A stretch of DNA of 64,000 bases. Source: Acinetobacter chinensis (GTDB lineage: Bacteria; Pseudomonadota; Gammaproteobacteria; Pseudomonadales; Moraxellaceae). How positions within the stretch are numbered: the first letter of the stretch is position 1; every line of letters begins with the position of its first letter. The position numbers were made by a program, and so were the translations under genes. Where the stretch lies: contig NZ_CP032134.1 in the NCBI RefSeq assembly GCF_002165375.2, positions 558,001 through 622,000 on the forward strand, read 5' to 3'. Shown one piece after another: positions 15,495 to 25,040 of this stretch. A model generated the notes under the pieces. It had not been told where the DNA came from. It ran no database searches and saw nothing but the letters and a program-made list of their open reading frames with translations.

Positions 15495-16568
15495 CTATTT
15501 TTTTCTAGGCCGTCCTGATTTACTTTTTCCGGGGATTTGGCCTTTACCAAAAGCTCGATTCTTTGAGTCGAACATAATAGACCGAATAAAATAATCTTTT
15601 TTTACCAAATAGAATGCAGTATTTAACATGTTATCTCTTGGAAAAGTTTCATGATGGCTAATCATGCCCATTCCAGGATTTCTATATTTATCCTTAAAAG
15701 CATTGCAATTCCAATATAAGCCTATTCCTTGCGTAATTTCACTGACCCATAACTCACCAATATTTTGAGCTATAACCACATCTTCTCTATGTTTAGAGCC
15801 ATCTAGAAAAAACATCATGTGGTAATGAAAAGATTTCTCTTCAGTGTATTCAAGCTTCCATACATAGCCTACAAAGTCTTTTGAATATTGTCTCTTAAGT
15901 TGTTTAATTAACATGGTTCTATGTTTTTGAACATCAAGTAACCAATCTTTTAAAAATCTAAGTTTCTGTGGTGTGGGACTTGTAAATGGGGTGTTCATGC
16001 CAGGTTTAGATGGCCTCTTAAAAAAGCCATATTCATTGTGTGGAGTTACTAATAGTCCTTTACGGTAGCTTAGATCTATTCTTATTACTAACAGCCTTGA
16101 GCGATACTCAAAAAGCCCATTAATATAATTTCGAACCTCCTTTTTATATTCACTCGTATACTTTCTCTGCTGAACAACTTTTTTCTTAAAGACCTCAGAA
16201 TCCAATCCTTCTTTTAGAGTTATTAAAAACTCTTGATCACCAAGATTTTTACATCTTTCTGCTATCTGTAAATAAAGATTTGTGTAAGGGGAAAACTTAC
16301 TATCTGGAAAGTTTTCTTCTAGCTCTTCAGCACATAAATTTTTTCGCCTTGATAGAAAAAATTTATATTTTTTAAAAATGAACTTATATCCGTATGGATC
16401 TCGTAATAATTTTTCATCTTCAGTTTTTAATTCTTTTAGATACATTTCTATCGAGGCAAGTTCGTCGAGAGTTAAATAACCAACCCTATCAATAGTTAAC
16501 TTATTGTTATCAATAATAGAAAAGCTCTTATCTTCAATAAAACGCATGCTTAATTCCCATGAGTTCAT
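15495..16568 (-). CDS. Second inovirus Gp2-type (YagK/YfjJ) protein
   Basis: 357 residues, the C-terminal half homologous in pattern to the protein at 6842-7711: RLLVIRIDLSYRKG, YVWKLEYTEEKSFHYHMMFF with HxH, NIGELW, NPGMGMISHHET, DNMLNTAFYLVKKD. Sequence identity is modest and codons are much more AT-rich, so it is a separately acquired paralogue rather than a recent duplicate. A basic tail (GKSKSGRPRKK) may bind DNA. Role inferred as rolling-circle or satellite replication initiator. Confidence 0.72.
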   Translation of the reverse strand: MNSWELSMRFIEDKSFSIIDNNKLTIDRVGYLTLDELASIEMYLKELKTEDEKLLRDPYGYKFIFKKYKFFLSRRKNLCAEELEENFPDSKFSPYTNLYLQIAERCKNLGDQEFLITLKEGLDSEVFKKKVVQQRKYTSEYKKEVRNYINGLFEYRSRLLVIRIDLSYRKGLLVTPHNEYGFFKRPSKPGMNTPFTSPTPQKLRFLKDWLLDVQKHRTMLIKQLKRQYSKDFVGYVWKLEYTEEKSFHYHMMFFLDGSKHREDVVIAQNIGELWVSEITQGIGLYWNCNAFKDKYRNPGMGMISHHETFPRDNMLNTAFYLVKKDYFIRSIMFDSKNRAFGKGQIPGKSKSGRPRKK

Positions 16569-16754
16569 ATAGGTATAATATCAATATGGTTATGTGTTTG
16601 ATATTTAATATAATATTTAAATGACAATATATCTTAACAACATAGAGTTAAAAAGTAAATTATTATTTTTCATATATTTATTGTTGATCTGTGTCCGTTT
16701 GTTGAGTTACCTCAACTTCATAAATTTAGTAGGGTAAAGAGGTGATGGTCACAT

Positions 16755-16793
16755 AAAAAACTAATAGGATATTAATAATCCTATTAGTTTTTT
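16755..16793. terminator. Strong bidirectional terminator-like hairpin
   Basis: AAAAAACTAATAGGAT (16755-16770) pairs perfectly with ATCCTATTAGTTTTTT (16778-16793), loop of 7 nt. The A and T runs allow termination in both directions, but no gene ends next to it, suggesting a lost neighbour. Confidence 0.7.
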
Positions 16794-17034
16794 ATGCATA
16801 AATCAATGCAGTTCTTAGATAGCTATGAATATATTGTTTAGAAAAACTAAATAAATAAAATTTAATCATCAATCTGTAATTTCATAAATGGTTCTGTAAA
16901 GCTTCGTTCTATCTTTCAGACATAACAAGATAAAATAGTGGGGAACTTTGCAATCTTTTGATTAAATATCTAATCAAAATTATGAAAAATTGATTAATGA
17001 ATAGGCGTGTATCGTGAATAATCCACAAAAAAAA

Positions 17035-17056
17035 ACCCATTCTGGCTTGAATGGGT
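17035..17056 (-). terminator. Terminator of the IS-truncated gene
   Basis: ACCCATTC (17035-17042) pairs with GAATGGGT (17049-17056); the A-run just before 17035 becomes a T-tract on the minus strand, downstream of the gene ending at 17113. Confidence 0.7.
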
Positions 17057-17112
17057 AAAAATCTACTGTTCTAAAAAGTACTTAATTAAATATCGTAAGG
17101 AATATTACTTCA

Positions 17113-17350
17113 TCAATAAGATTTTAATAATAAATCAATGGCTTGTCTTTGCTTCTCAGCATGACTGTTATCTTCCAGCGCCAAGAGTTTTCTTATACGT
17201 TCAAGGGCATATTTAACATCTTCATCTATAAATTTTTCAGCAGAATATTTATTTTCTAAAGATAAGGCCATAATACCGAATAATTTCATTTGTCTTCGAT
17301 CTTCATTTTGCTTTATAAAGTCTATTAGTCTTTCTTCTGAAAGTGATGTT
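17113..17350 (-). pseudogene. C-terminal remnant of an unknown gene truncated by an IS3 element
   Basis: About 78 codons (TSLSEERLIDFIKQNEDRRQ onward to AIDLLLKSY) reading out of the IS boundary at 17350, followed by its own terminator. The open frame can be extended to 17406 only by using IS sequence. No matching N-terminal part is readable on the far side of the IS (beyond 18582), so adjacent DNA was probably lost. It is helical, charged and not recognised. Confidence 0.55.
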
Positions 17351-17368
17351 TGAATAGCCACCAAAATT

Positions 17369-18241
17369 CTAGACACACATAACCATCTTTTGATGGGCTT
17401 TTTCATAATCTAATGGAGAACGTTGCTCATTGGAACCATGTCGTCGTTTTGAGTTATAAAACATTTCAATATATTCAAATATGTCTGCTCTAGCCTCTGA
17501 TCTTGATACGTAAATTTTCTTCTTAATACGCTCTCGCTTTAGCAACTGAAAGAAGCTCTCAGCAACAGCATTATCATGGCAATTTCCTCTTCTGCTCATA
17601 CTGCTTTCCAGATTATGATGCTTGAGAAAAGCTTGCCATTCATGACTCGTATATTGACTGCCTTGGTCTGAGTGAATGAGTACTTTATGCTTCGGCTTCC
17701 TTCGCCATAGAGCCATCAGTAATGCATCTAAAACCAGGTCTGTAGTCATTCTCGATTTCATAGACCAGCCAACCACAAGGCGCGAAAATAAATCAATCAC
17801 CACCGCAAGATATAACCAGCCTTCATGTGTACGAATATAGGTGATATCAGTAACCCACCGCTGATTAGGCTGAGTTGGATTAAACCGCCGGTCTAAAGTG
17901 TTTGTGGAGACAATACTTGGCATACCAGCATAAGCTCTAGGCTTGCGATAGCCACGCTGTGATTTAAGCCCATCCGCTTTCATCAGTCGATATACCCGAT
18001 TAATTCCACAGCCTTCACCGGTATCTTTTAAATCACAGTGAATCTTGCGATAGCCATAAACTCCACCAGATTCGAGCCAGAACTGTTTAATGAGACCTGA
18101 AAGCTGTTGCCGTTTCTTAGCAGTCTCACTGATGGGTTGCTTTAACCATGCGTAATAGCCGCTGTGATGAACATCTAAAGTTGAACACAAACGACGGATT
18201 GGCCAGATACGCTGGTTGTCCCGAATAAAGGCATACCTCAC
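17369..18241 (-). CDS. IS3-family transposase OrfB (DDE domain)
   Basis: 290 residues with a GTG start. RVE integrase-core motifs are visible: RWVTDITYIRT (first D), IHSDQGSQYTS (second D) and DNAVAESFFQLLKRE (E). It is normally made as an OrfAB fusion by -1 frameshifting at an A-rich slip site at the end of OrfA; see OrfA for a likely defect. It is the catalytic part of the element. Confidence 0.9.
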   Translation of the reverse strand: MRYAFIRDNQRIWPIRRLCSTLDVHHSGYYAWLKQPISETAKKRQQLSGLIKQFWLESGGVYGYRKIHCDLKDTGEGCGINRVYRLMKADGLKSQRGYRKPRAYAGMPSIVSTNTLDRRFNPTQPNQRWVTDITYIRTHEGWLYLAVVIDLFSRLVVGWSMKSRMTTDLVLDALLMALWRRKPKHKVLIHSDQGSQYTSHEWQAFLKHHNLESSMSRRGNCHDNAVAESFFQLLKRERIKKKIYVSRSEARADIFEYIEMFYNSKRRHGSNEQRSPLDYEKAHQKMVMCV

Positions 18242-18524
18242 TTGGACTGGCTTGCGAAGTACACCGTGGCTTTTTTAATATGTCTCTTTCTTCTGTGACT
18301 CTTTGAAGTTCTTTTTTTAGCTTTGCCAATTCCGCCAGTGGATCACCAGATTCTGTGATTTTAGGCTGTTGAGGATCATAACGTTTAATCCAGGCATAAA
18401 GACTATGCGTGGTTGTACCTAAGCGTGCGGCAACTTCAGCCACGCTATGACCTTTTTCTGTCACTTGCTTTACTGCTTCAATTTTGAATTCTTCAGGATA
18501 TCGTTTGCTACTGCTCATAAACAC
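18126..18524 (-). pseudogene. IS3-family OrfA, probably frameshifted at an A6 tract
   Basis: The helix-turn-helix part (KRYPEEFKIEAVKQVTEKGH, then SVAEVAARLGTTTHSLYAWI) and leucine-zipper part are normal up to ERDILKK. After that the frame reads PRCTSQASPS, whereas the neighbouring frame reads ATVYFASQSK and stops, the usual OrfA ending. A tract of six A (18270-18275 on the opposite strand) where seven would restore the frame explains this. As written, the -1 fusion to OrfB cannot form. It could also be a sequencing error. Confidence 0.65.
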
Positions 18525-18709
18525 CTCGTTAATTAGCCATTTTATCTAACTAAAGAGTGTCTACAAAATCGGTGGCTATTCAAATAAATAATTGTTAGGT
18601 AACTCTTCTTTCCTTAACTGTCTACTTATGCTGTTAATAATAATTACATTCAAAAAATGATTTTGATACAATATTTATTATTGTTGCAAAAATAATTATT
18701 GAGTGGTCT

Positions 18710-18997
18710 ATGACTATATCCGGGTTAAATGGCGGGAATTGCATTCTTAGCTCTATGGCAAAAGAAAGAGTCAAGAATTTCATTTTGGATGAAGCCAAAA
18801 TAGTAGGTTTTAAAGGTGAATACACTGTGGTTTTTAATGGTTCTAATTGGAATGGTGAACCATTGGTTTTAAGTAGCTCTAGACAACCATATGAGGCACG
18901 TATCTTCAAGAGCTTAGATGGTGCAATAGCAGAACTTCTTAGGATTGGCCTTACAGAAGCGTCAATCAAAATCACTAATAAATCAGATAATGATTGA
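18710..18997 (+). CDS. Hypothetical protein upstream of type III methyltransferase
   Basis: 95 residues, GAGTGG-type ribosome site before ATG 18710, ending 27 nt before mod. A central pattern GFKGEYTVVFNGSNWNGEPL followed by RIFKSLDGAIAELLRIGLTE suggests a small beta-alpha fold. I do not recognise it. Position suggests cotranscription with mod/res, perhaps as a controller or an unrelated remnant. Confidence 0.5.
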   Translation: MTISGLNGGNCILSSMAKERVKNFILDEAKIVGFKGEYTVVFNGSNWNGEPLVLSSSRQPYEARIFKSLDGAIAELLRIGLTEASIKITNKSDND

Positions 18998-19024
18998 TCT
19001 TAACGTATTGAATTTGGAAAAAAG

Positions 19025-20935
19025 ATGAACTTTAAAGAAGAAACAGTATATTCAAATGTAGAGACTGCAAATAGTAAGCAGCTTGCAATCCTTAAAAAGA
19101 ACTTCCCCAATTGCTTTGATTTAGATGGAAATTTCATTCAAGAGAGAATGCTTGAAATTGTTAAAGAAAATAATATTGAACTATCGAAAGAAAGTTACTC
19201 GGTAAACTGGTTAGGCAAGTCATACTCACGTTTGCTCGCAAATCTACCTCCTAAAACTCTGATCCACGAAGATGTAGAGCATAACTCCCAAGAGCAACAC
19301 AAAAATAGTAAAAATTTACTTATAAAGGGCGATAATCTTGAGGTTCTGAAGCATCTAATTAATGCTTACAGTGAAAAGGTTAAGATGATCTACATTGATC
19401 CTCCTTACAATACTGGCTCAGATGGTTTTGTTTATAACGATGATCGTAAATTTAGCAAAGAGCAGCTTTCTGAACTAGCAGGTCTAGATCTTGAGGAAGC
19501 AGAGAGAATTTTAAGTTTTGCAGATAAAGGTTCAAATACTCATAGTGCTTGGTTGACCTTTATGTATCCTAGACTTTATATCGCTCGGGAATTATTAAAA
19601 GAAGATGGAATTATCTTCATTTCTATTGATGATAATGAACTATCTCAACTGAAATTAGTATGTGATGAAATATTTGGTGAAAGTAACTTTATCGGAGTCA
19701 TCTCACGTTCAACAGGAACAAGAATGGGATCTGGAAGCCGGGGTATTGCAAGAGAGCTTGACTACATCATCATATATGCAAAGTCTGATATAGCTAGTTT
19801 AAATAAATTGCCAATTACTGCTGAACAATTAGTAATTTACAATGAAGAAGATGAGAATGGAAAGTATTTGTTAAGGTCTTTAAGACGAACTGGTGGTGAG
19901 AATCGAAGAGAAGATCGTCCTAGTATGTTTTTCCCAGTAATTAATCCAGACGGTGAAAAAGTTTATCCAATAGCTCCGGAGGGCTGGGAGAGTCGTTGGG
20001 TGTGTGGGAAAGAAACTTATAAAGAGTTGCTTGAACAGGATAAAATTGTCTGGAAGAAAGTTAAAAAAGATGATGTTGAAAAGTGGCAAATCTATCAAAA
20101 GCATTATGCAAAAGATGGTCGAGAGGTGTCGGATTTGTGGACATCAGAAGCAGGAAATAAAAAAGCTACCAAAGAGGTTAGCGCGTTATTTGATGGGGTG
20201 AAAGTTTTTACAAATCCAAAATCTGTGGATCTAATTAGTCAAGTAATTTTATTAGGTTCAAATGATGGTGATTTAATATTAGATTTCTTTGCAGGCTCTG
20301 GTACGACTGCTCATGCTGTACTTTCTTTGAATGCACAACGCAATGAAAACAGAAAATTTATTTCTGTTCAACTTCCTGAAAAAACTAATACTAATTCAGT
20401 TGCTAATAAGCATGGATATGAGGTGATTTTTGAGATAACAAAAGATCGGATATTAAAAGCCGCACAAAAAATTAAAGATATGGGGGGGAGTAATCAGGGT
20501 GATTTAGGGTTTAAAATTTTTGAAACAGTTGAGGACTTCCGTGTTAAAGATGATGAGAAAGAGTTGACGTTATCAAATCTTACAATGTTTGATGATGTTC
20601 TTTTGACGGATGAACAATACAGTACATTACTTACAACCTGGGCTTTGTATGATGGTAGTGCGTTAACTACTCCTATTTACGAGATTGATCTAAACGGATA
20701 TACAGCACATTTATGTGATAGACGCTTATATATGATCTCACCAGATTTCAATAGCGATGCACTTAAAGCTCTTCTTCAAAAGCTTGATGATACTGAAGAT
20801 AAAGACTTTGATCCGAACAAAATTGTTTACTATGCAAATAACTTCGATAGCATGAGACAAATGGAGCTAAATGAAGCATTGAAGAGCTATGCTAATAAAA
20901 AGTCTATCGAAATTGACGTGGTGGTACGCAACTAA
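19025..20935 (+). CDS. mod: Type III restriction-modification system methyltransferase (Mod)
   Basis: 636-residue beta-class N6-adenine methyltransferase. Motif IV DPPYNTG is near residue 123 (MIYIDPPYNTGSDGF) and the AdoMet motif I FFAGSGTTAHAV near residue 420, the order of beta-class enzymes, with target recognition sequence between. It recognises and methylates the site and is needed for Res specificity. Its stop overlaps the res start (TAATG), as in typical type III operons. It appears intact, so methylation may persist although res is broken. No phase-variable repeat tract is seen. Confidence 0.92.
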   Translation: MNFKEETVYSNVETANSKQLAILKKNFPNCFDLDGNFIQERMLEIVKENNIELSKESYSVNWLGKSYSRLLANLPPKTLIHEDVEHNSQEQHKNSKNLLIKGDNLEVLKHLINAYSEKVKMIYIDPPYNTGSDGFVYNDDRKFSKEQLSELAGLDLEEAERILSFADKGSNTHSAWLTFMYPRLYIARELLKEDGIIFISIDDNELSQLKLVCDEIFGESNFIGVISRSTGTRMGSGSRGIARELDYIIIYAKSDIASLNKLPITAEQLVIYNEEDENGKYLLRSLRRTGGENRREDRPSMFFPVINPDGEKVYPIAPEGWESRWVCGKETYKELLEQDKIVWKKVKKDDVEKWQIYQKHYAKDGREVSDLWTSEAGNKKATKEVSALFDGVKVFTNPKSVDLISQVILLGSNDGDLILDFFAGSGTTAHAVLSLNAQRNENRKFISVQLPEKTNTNSVANKHGYEVIFEITKDRILKAAQKIKDMGGSNQGDLGFKIFETVEDFRVKDDEKELTLSNLTMFDDVLLTDEQYSTLLTTWALYDGSALTTPIYEIDLNGYTAHLCDRRLYMISPDFNSDALKALLQKLDDTEDKDFDPNKIVYYANNFDSMRQMELNEALKSYANKKSIEIDVVVRN

Positions 20936-22797
20936 TGAGCAAGGGATTTACTTTTGAAAAAAATCTGCCACATCAAAAAACGGGTGTAGATGCGGTTCTT
21001 AATATGTTTGTTGGTGCTGAGCCACAGCTAGACAATGATCAACGAATTAGGCTTTTAGCCAACCCTAAATTAGTGATCACCAAGCAACAATTTAGTTCTA
21101 ACATCAAAGCTATACATGAGTTTAATGGTATCGAACATAGCCCAAAGTATTACAATGAAGACAGTAATATTATCGATGTGTCGATGGAGACAGGTACGGG
21201 TAAAACTTATACTTATACCAAAACTATGTTTGAGTTGAATAAAGCATTCGGGATTAATAAATTTATTATTATTGTTCCGACGCTTTCTATCAAAGCGGGT
21301 ACTGTAAATTTCCTGAAAAGCGATGCTCTTAAAGACCACTTTAGAGAAACTGAACGTGAGCTTAAGATTTACGTAGTAGAGAGCAAGACATCATCAAAGA
21401 AAAATACTAAATCGTTTATGCCTCAAGCAGTCCATGATTTCGTCGAGGCAAATAACTACAATAAAAAATATATTCATGTAATGGTCATCAACTCAGGAAT
21501 GGTGAACTCACCATCTTTGACTGAAATATATGATCGTGGTTTGCTAGACAATAGATATAGCACCCCTGTTGAGGCGATTAGTGCGATAAAGCCATTGGTA
21601 ATTATTGATGAACCCCATAAATTTCCTATAGGTGGAACAACCTGGAAGAATATTGAAAAGCTCAATGCTCAAAAAATTATTCGTTATGGTGCAACTTTTA
21701 ATGAAGACTATCGAAATCTTGTTTATCGCTTAACAGCAGTTGACGCTTTTAATCGTGATCTTGTTAAGGGTATTAACACTTTCATTGAAGAAATGGTTGG
21801 TAATGATGTAGCGAGTTTGACGCTAAAAAAATCCACTACTAAAGAAGCAACATTTGAGCTTAATGAAAATGGCTTAAAAAAAATAATTAGAATTGCTAAA
21901 GGTGAATCTTTAGCTAAAACTCACCCCGCGATTCACGATTTAAATATTGAATCGATGAATACAAAGACGGCCGTTCTTAGTAATGGAGTTGAGTTAAAAG
22001 TTAATCAATCTATTAACCCTTATTCCTACTCAGATACGCTTGAAAACAATATGATGCGGAAAGCGATTAAAGAGCATTTCAAATTAGAAAGAGAAATGTT
22101 AACTCAACGGCCTAGAATCAAGCCTCTTACTTTGTTCTTTATAGATGATATTGAAGGTTACCGTGATGGAAATAACATATCTGGAAGTTTAAAAACTAAG
22201 TTTGAAGAATGGGTATTGGCTGAAGCACAGTCTCTTCTCAAAATTGAAAAAGATGAGTTTTATAAGCAGCATTTAGAGAAAATGATCGCTAATATAGACC
22301 GTGTTCATGGAGGCTACTTTTCAATAGATAACACTGATAAAGATGAAAAAATACAGCAACAAATTAACGAGATTTTGCACGATAAAGAGTGGCTCCTATC
22401 ACTAGATAACCCTAGACGTTTTATTTTCTCTAAGTGGACGTTGCGAGAAGGTTGGGATAACCCTAACATTTTTACTATCTGTAAGTTGCGTTCTAGTGGT
22501 AGCACAACATCTAAACTTCAAGAAGTTGGTCGTGGTCTTCGATTACCAGTAAATGAATTTATGGCTCGTGTGAATGGCGAGTTTAGATTAAATTATTTTG
22601 TTGATTTTACAGAGAAAAATTTTGTAGATTCCTTGATTAAGGAAGTGAACGAGACTGCTTATAAAGAAACTGTACCATCTAAACTGACTCAAGAACTAGA
22701 AGATAAAATTTTATCTAAATATCCTAATATTGAAGCATTGGACTTAATGATGGATCTGAGAGATGGATCCGTAAATTTGAACAACTCCTATAAGTGA
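20935..22797 (+). pseudogene. res: Type III restriction enzyme Res, N-terminal part, broken by IS3 element
   Basis: 620 codons with the helicase-translocase core: Walker A METGTGKTYTYT (about residue 85-96), motif II IIDEPHKF, then GATF, and a motif VI-like QEVGRGLRLPVN near 540. Coding ends at codons for VNLNN and then reads into the left end of the insertion sequence. The nuclease half is at 24043-24939. The two halves sum to about 918 residues, somewhat short of a full type III Res (about 970-1000), so a short piece between them seems missing. Confidence 0.88.
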
Positions 22798-22846
22798 TAT
22801 TCTGCTCCTCAAATGATGTTATAAACATCAATATATGGAGTATTTT

Positions 22847-23152
22847 ATGGCACGTAGACCAAGAAGAAATCATTCAAATGATTTTAAAGCTAAGGTAGCA
22901 CTTGCTGCGATTAAAGCAGAAAAAACACTTGCTGAATTGAGTGCTGAGTTTGATGTTCATCAAAACCAAATTATTGACTGGAAAAATCAATTGATCTCAG
23001 CTTCCTCGCAAGCTTTCGATCAATCAAAAGCTCCAACAGAACCACCCATCGATCTAAAAAAACTACATGCAAAAATCGGTGAGCAGGCATTAGAAATTGA
23101 TTTTTTAGAAGGTGTGTTGAAGAAACTGGGCCGCTTCAACCACAAAAGTTAA
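22847..23152 (+). CDS. IS3-family transposase OrfA
   Basis: 101 residues from ATG 22847 (GGAG 6 nt upstream; an earlier ATG at 22835 is possible). Begins MARRPRRNHSNDFKAKVALA, the helix-turn-helix of this IS3 subgroup, and ends with a coiled region KIGEQALEIDFLEGVLKKLG. It supplies end binding; the catalytic OrfB lies downstream in another frame. Confidence 0.85.
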   Translation: MARRPRRNHSNDFKAKVALAAIKAEKTLAELSAEFDVHQNQIIDWKNQLISASSQAFDQSKAPTEPPIDLKKLHAKIGEQALEIDFLEGVLKKLGRFNHKS

Positions 23153-23238
23153 TCGACGACTCACTTCAGATTTCAGTATCTAAGCAAGCTAAGCTGCTGA
23201 AAGTCTCCCGTGGTTGTTATTACTATCGCCCAAAACCT

Positions 23239-23979
23239 GTGAGTGCATCAGATCTGAAGCTGATGCGATGTATTGATGAATTACATATGCAATATCCTTT
23301 TGCAGGCAGTCGTATGATGCGTGATTTGTTGAATCGTCAAGGACATCATATAGGACGACGTCATACACGTACTTTAATGAAGAAAATGGGTATTCAGGCG
23401 TTATATTGCAAACCAAATTTAAGCCAGGCTAATCAAGCTCACCGTAAATATCCATATCTGCTCAAAGGGTTGGCTATTCAGCGCAGTAATCAAGTGTGGT
23501 CTACGGATATAACGTATATCCCTATGGCAAAAGGCTTTGTTTATTTATGTGCTGTGATTGATTGGCATAGCCGCAAGGTACTTGCGCATAGGGTATCGAT
23601 TAGTATGGAGGTGGATTTTTGTATTTCGGCTTTAAATGAAGCGATTGAAAAATATGGTCGACCTGAAATATTTAATACAGACCAAGGCAGCCAGTTTACC
23701 AGTGATGCATTTATTGATGTATTGAAATCAAATGGCATTCAAATCAGTATGGATGGTAAAGGTCGATGGGTAGATAATGTGATGGTTGAACGATTATGGC
23801 GGAGCGTTAAATATGAAGAGGTGTATCTCAAAGCTTATAGCAGTGTCACAGATGCGAAAAAGCAATTAAGTGCATATTTTGAGTTTTATAATTTGAAACG
23901 ACCTCATTCGAGTCTAGACAAAATGACACCAAATGAGTTTTACTATGATCAGCTACCCCAACAAAACAAGGTGGCTTAA
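23239..23979 (+). CDS. IS3-family transposase OrfB
   Basis: 246 residues from the first ATG. The frame is open further upstream (LIDDSLQISVSKQAKLLKVS, then RGCYYYRPKPVSASDLK), so the functional product is probably the OrfAB fusion or starts near 23150. The DDE triad is visible in WSTDITYIPMA, IFNTDQGSQFTS and MVERLWRSVKYEEV. The catalytic core looks intact. Confidence 0.88.
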   Translation: MSASDLKLMRCIDELHMQYPFAGSRMMRDLLNRQGHHIGRRHTRTLMKKMGIQALYCKPNLSQANQAHRKYPYLLKGLAIQRSNQVWSTDITYIPMAKGFVYLCAVIDWHSRKVLAHRVSISMEVDFCISALNEAIEKYGRPEIFNTDQGSQFTSDAFIDVLKSNGIQISMDGKGRWVDNVMVERLWRSVKYEEVYLKAYSSVTDAKKQLSAYFEFYNLKRPHSSLDKMTPNEFYYDQLPQQNKVA

Positions 23980-24042
23980 CTAGAGCGGAATATCACTTAT
24001 AAATACGCTTTTAGTTGTTCAAACAAGTGGGACCACCTCTAA

Positions 24043-24939
24043 ATGATTAACCAAAAAGCGATCCTTGAATATAAAATTAGTAGCGAAGAAGATTTTCTCA
24101 AGCTCTTTACTAAGTACCTTCTTGAAGAGTCAGATAAATTCAAAAAAACCGGGGTTCAAACTCGTATCGAGAAAGTTTATATCCATAATGATACGGCAAT
24201 GTCGAAAACGGTATTTGGTGATGATGATAATTTCACTAAGTTCTGCACTATGACATACAAAGATTTTATTAATCGCTTATCACAAATAGCATTTATCAAA
24301 CCCTCTACATTGCACAAGGCTTTTATGTCAGTACAAGAGACAATCAATATTTCTGAGTATCTGAATATACAGACGATTAGAAAAATTAAGTCTGGCTTTA
24401 GTAAGTTCTTGTTGTATAACTCATTTACAAAATTTGGGCTTGGGTACAATTTGATATCTAATAGTATACACCCAACTAAATTTACAGATGAAAATGGTCA
24501 ACCTCATGAAGAGGTTCCAGCAAGTGATCTAGGCATTCATTTAGATCATTCCTTAGCACCTTTAGATAGTTATCTATTTGAAGATGTATTTTACGATTCA
24601 GAATTGGAAAAATTAAACATTACAGATGGTGAGATTGAGTCCGTATCTGTTTTTACTAAAATTCCTAAAAACTCAATTAAAATCCCTGTATCAGGTGGCT
24701 ATACCTATTCACCTGATTTTGCTTATGTAATTAAAACAAGCAAAGGTGATTACTTGAATTTCATTATTGAAACAAAAAATGTTGATGGAAAAGATAGCCT
24801 TAGAAAAGAAGAGGAGCGCAAGATAGAACATGCTAAAGAGCTCTTTAACAAGATTAGTAAAGAAGTCAAAGTAGAGTTTAAAACTCAATTCGCTGATGAC
24901 GTAATCTATGACCTTATAAAGAAAGCTATTGCCAGTTAA
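24043..24939 (+). pseudogene. res: Type III restriction enzyme Res, C-terminal nuclease part
   Basis: 298 codons beginning INQKAILEYKISSEEDFLKL, typical of the middle of Res. The PD-(D/E)XK endonuclease is intact: YSPDFAYVIKT followed by NFIIETKN. The frame upstream also looks Res-like (NKWDHL) but has a TAA directly before ATG 24043, so either a point mutation or damage around the insertion ended it. It is separated from its ATPase half by the IS, so ATP-dependent cleavage should be lost unless the element excises precisely. Confidence 0.85.
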
Positions 24940-24946
24940 AATTACG

Positions 24947-24970
24947 TATAGAGGGGGTAACCCCTCTATA
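24947..24970. terminator. Hairpin after res
   Basis: TATAGAGGGG (24947-24956) pairs perfectly with CCCCTCTATA (24961-24970), tetraloop GTAA. No T-tract follows, so it may be a weak terminator or an RNA-stabilising structure between res and the helicase gene. Confidence 0.5.
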
Positions 24971-25040
24971 AGCTAAAAAAGATCGAAAAATCAATACTTA
25001 ATAACATGAGAAATAAAGTTTTTTTTATAAGGGTATTTAT

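Larger units (their letters stand above)
16569..17112. other. AT-rich gap with two hairpins
   Basis: 544 bp with no supported gene. It holds a 16-bp perfect stem (16755-16793) and a minus-strand terminator (17035-17056), listed separately. Nothing else is seen. Confidence 0.5.
17351..18582 (-). mobile_element. IS3-family insertion sequence, 1232 bp
   Basis: Ends TGAATAGCCACC (17351-17362) and GGTGGCTATTCA (18571-18582) are exact inverted repeats with the TG...CA termini of IS3 elements; the similarity continues inward (AAAATTCTAGACAC versus GATTTTGTAGACAC). It contains orfA and orfB on the minus strand. Flanks are GTT on the left and AAT on the right, so there is no target duplication. This points to a rearrangement or deletion after insertion. 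Confidence 0.85.
22779..24021 (+). mobile_element. IS3-family insertion sequence in res, about 1.24 kb
   Basis: Inverted repeats: TATAAGTGATATTCTGCTC (22789-22807) against the reverse of 23983-24001 (TATAAGTGATATTCCGCTC). Further out, TGAACAACT at 22779 is mirrored by AGTTGTTCA ending at 24021, giving the TG...CA termini used for the limits. If only the inner repeat is the end, the element is 22795-23995. No clear target duplication. Carries orfA and orfB on plus. It is a different lineage from the IS3 element at 17.4 kb. Confidence 0.75.

Noticed and set aside
18634..18975. 113-codon minus-strand frame
   Set aside because: Overlaps the plus-strand gene 18710-18997, which has a ribosome site and leads straight into mod.
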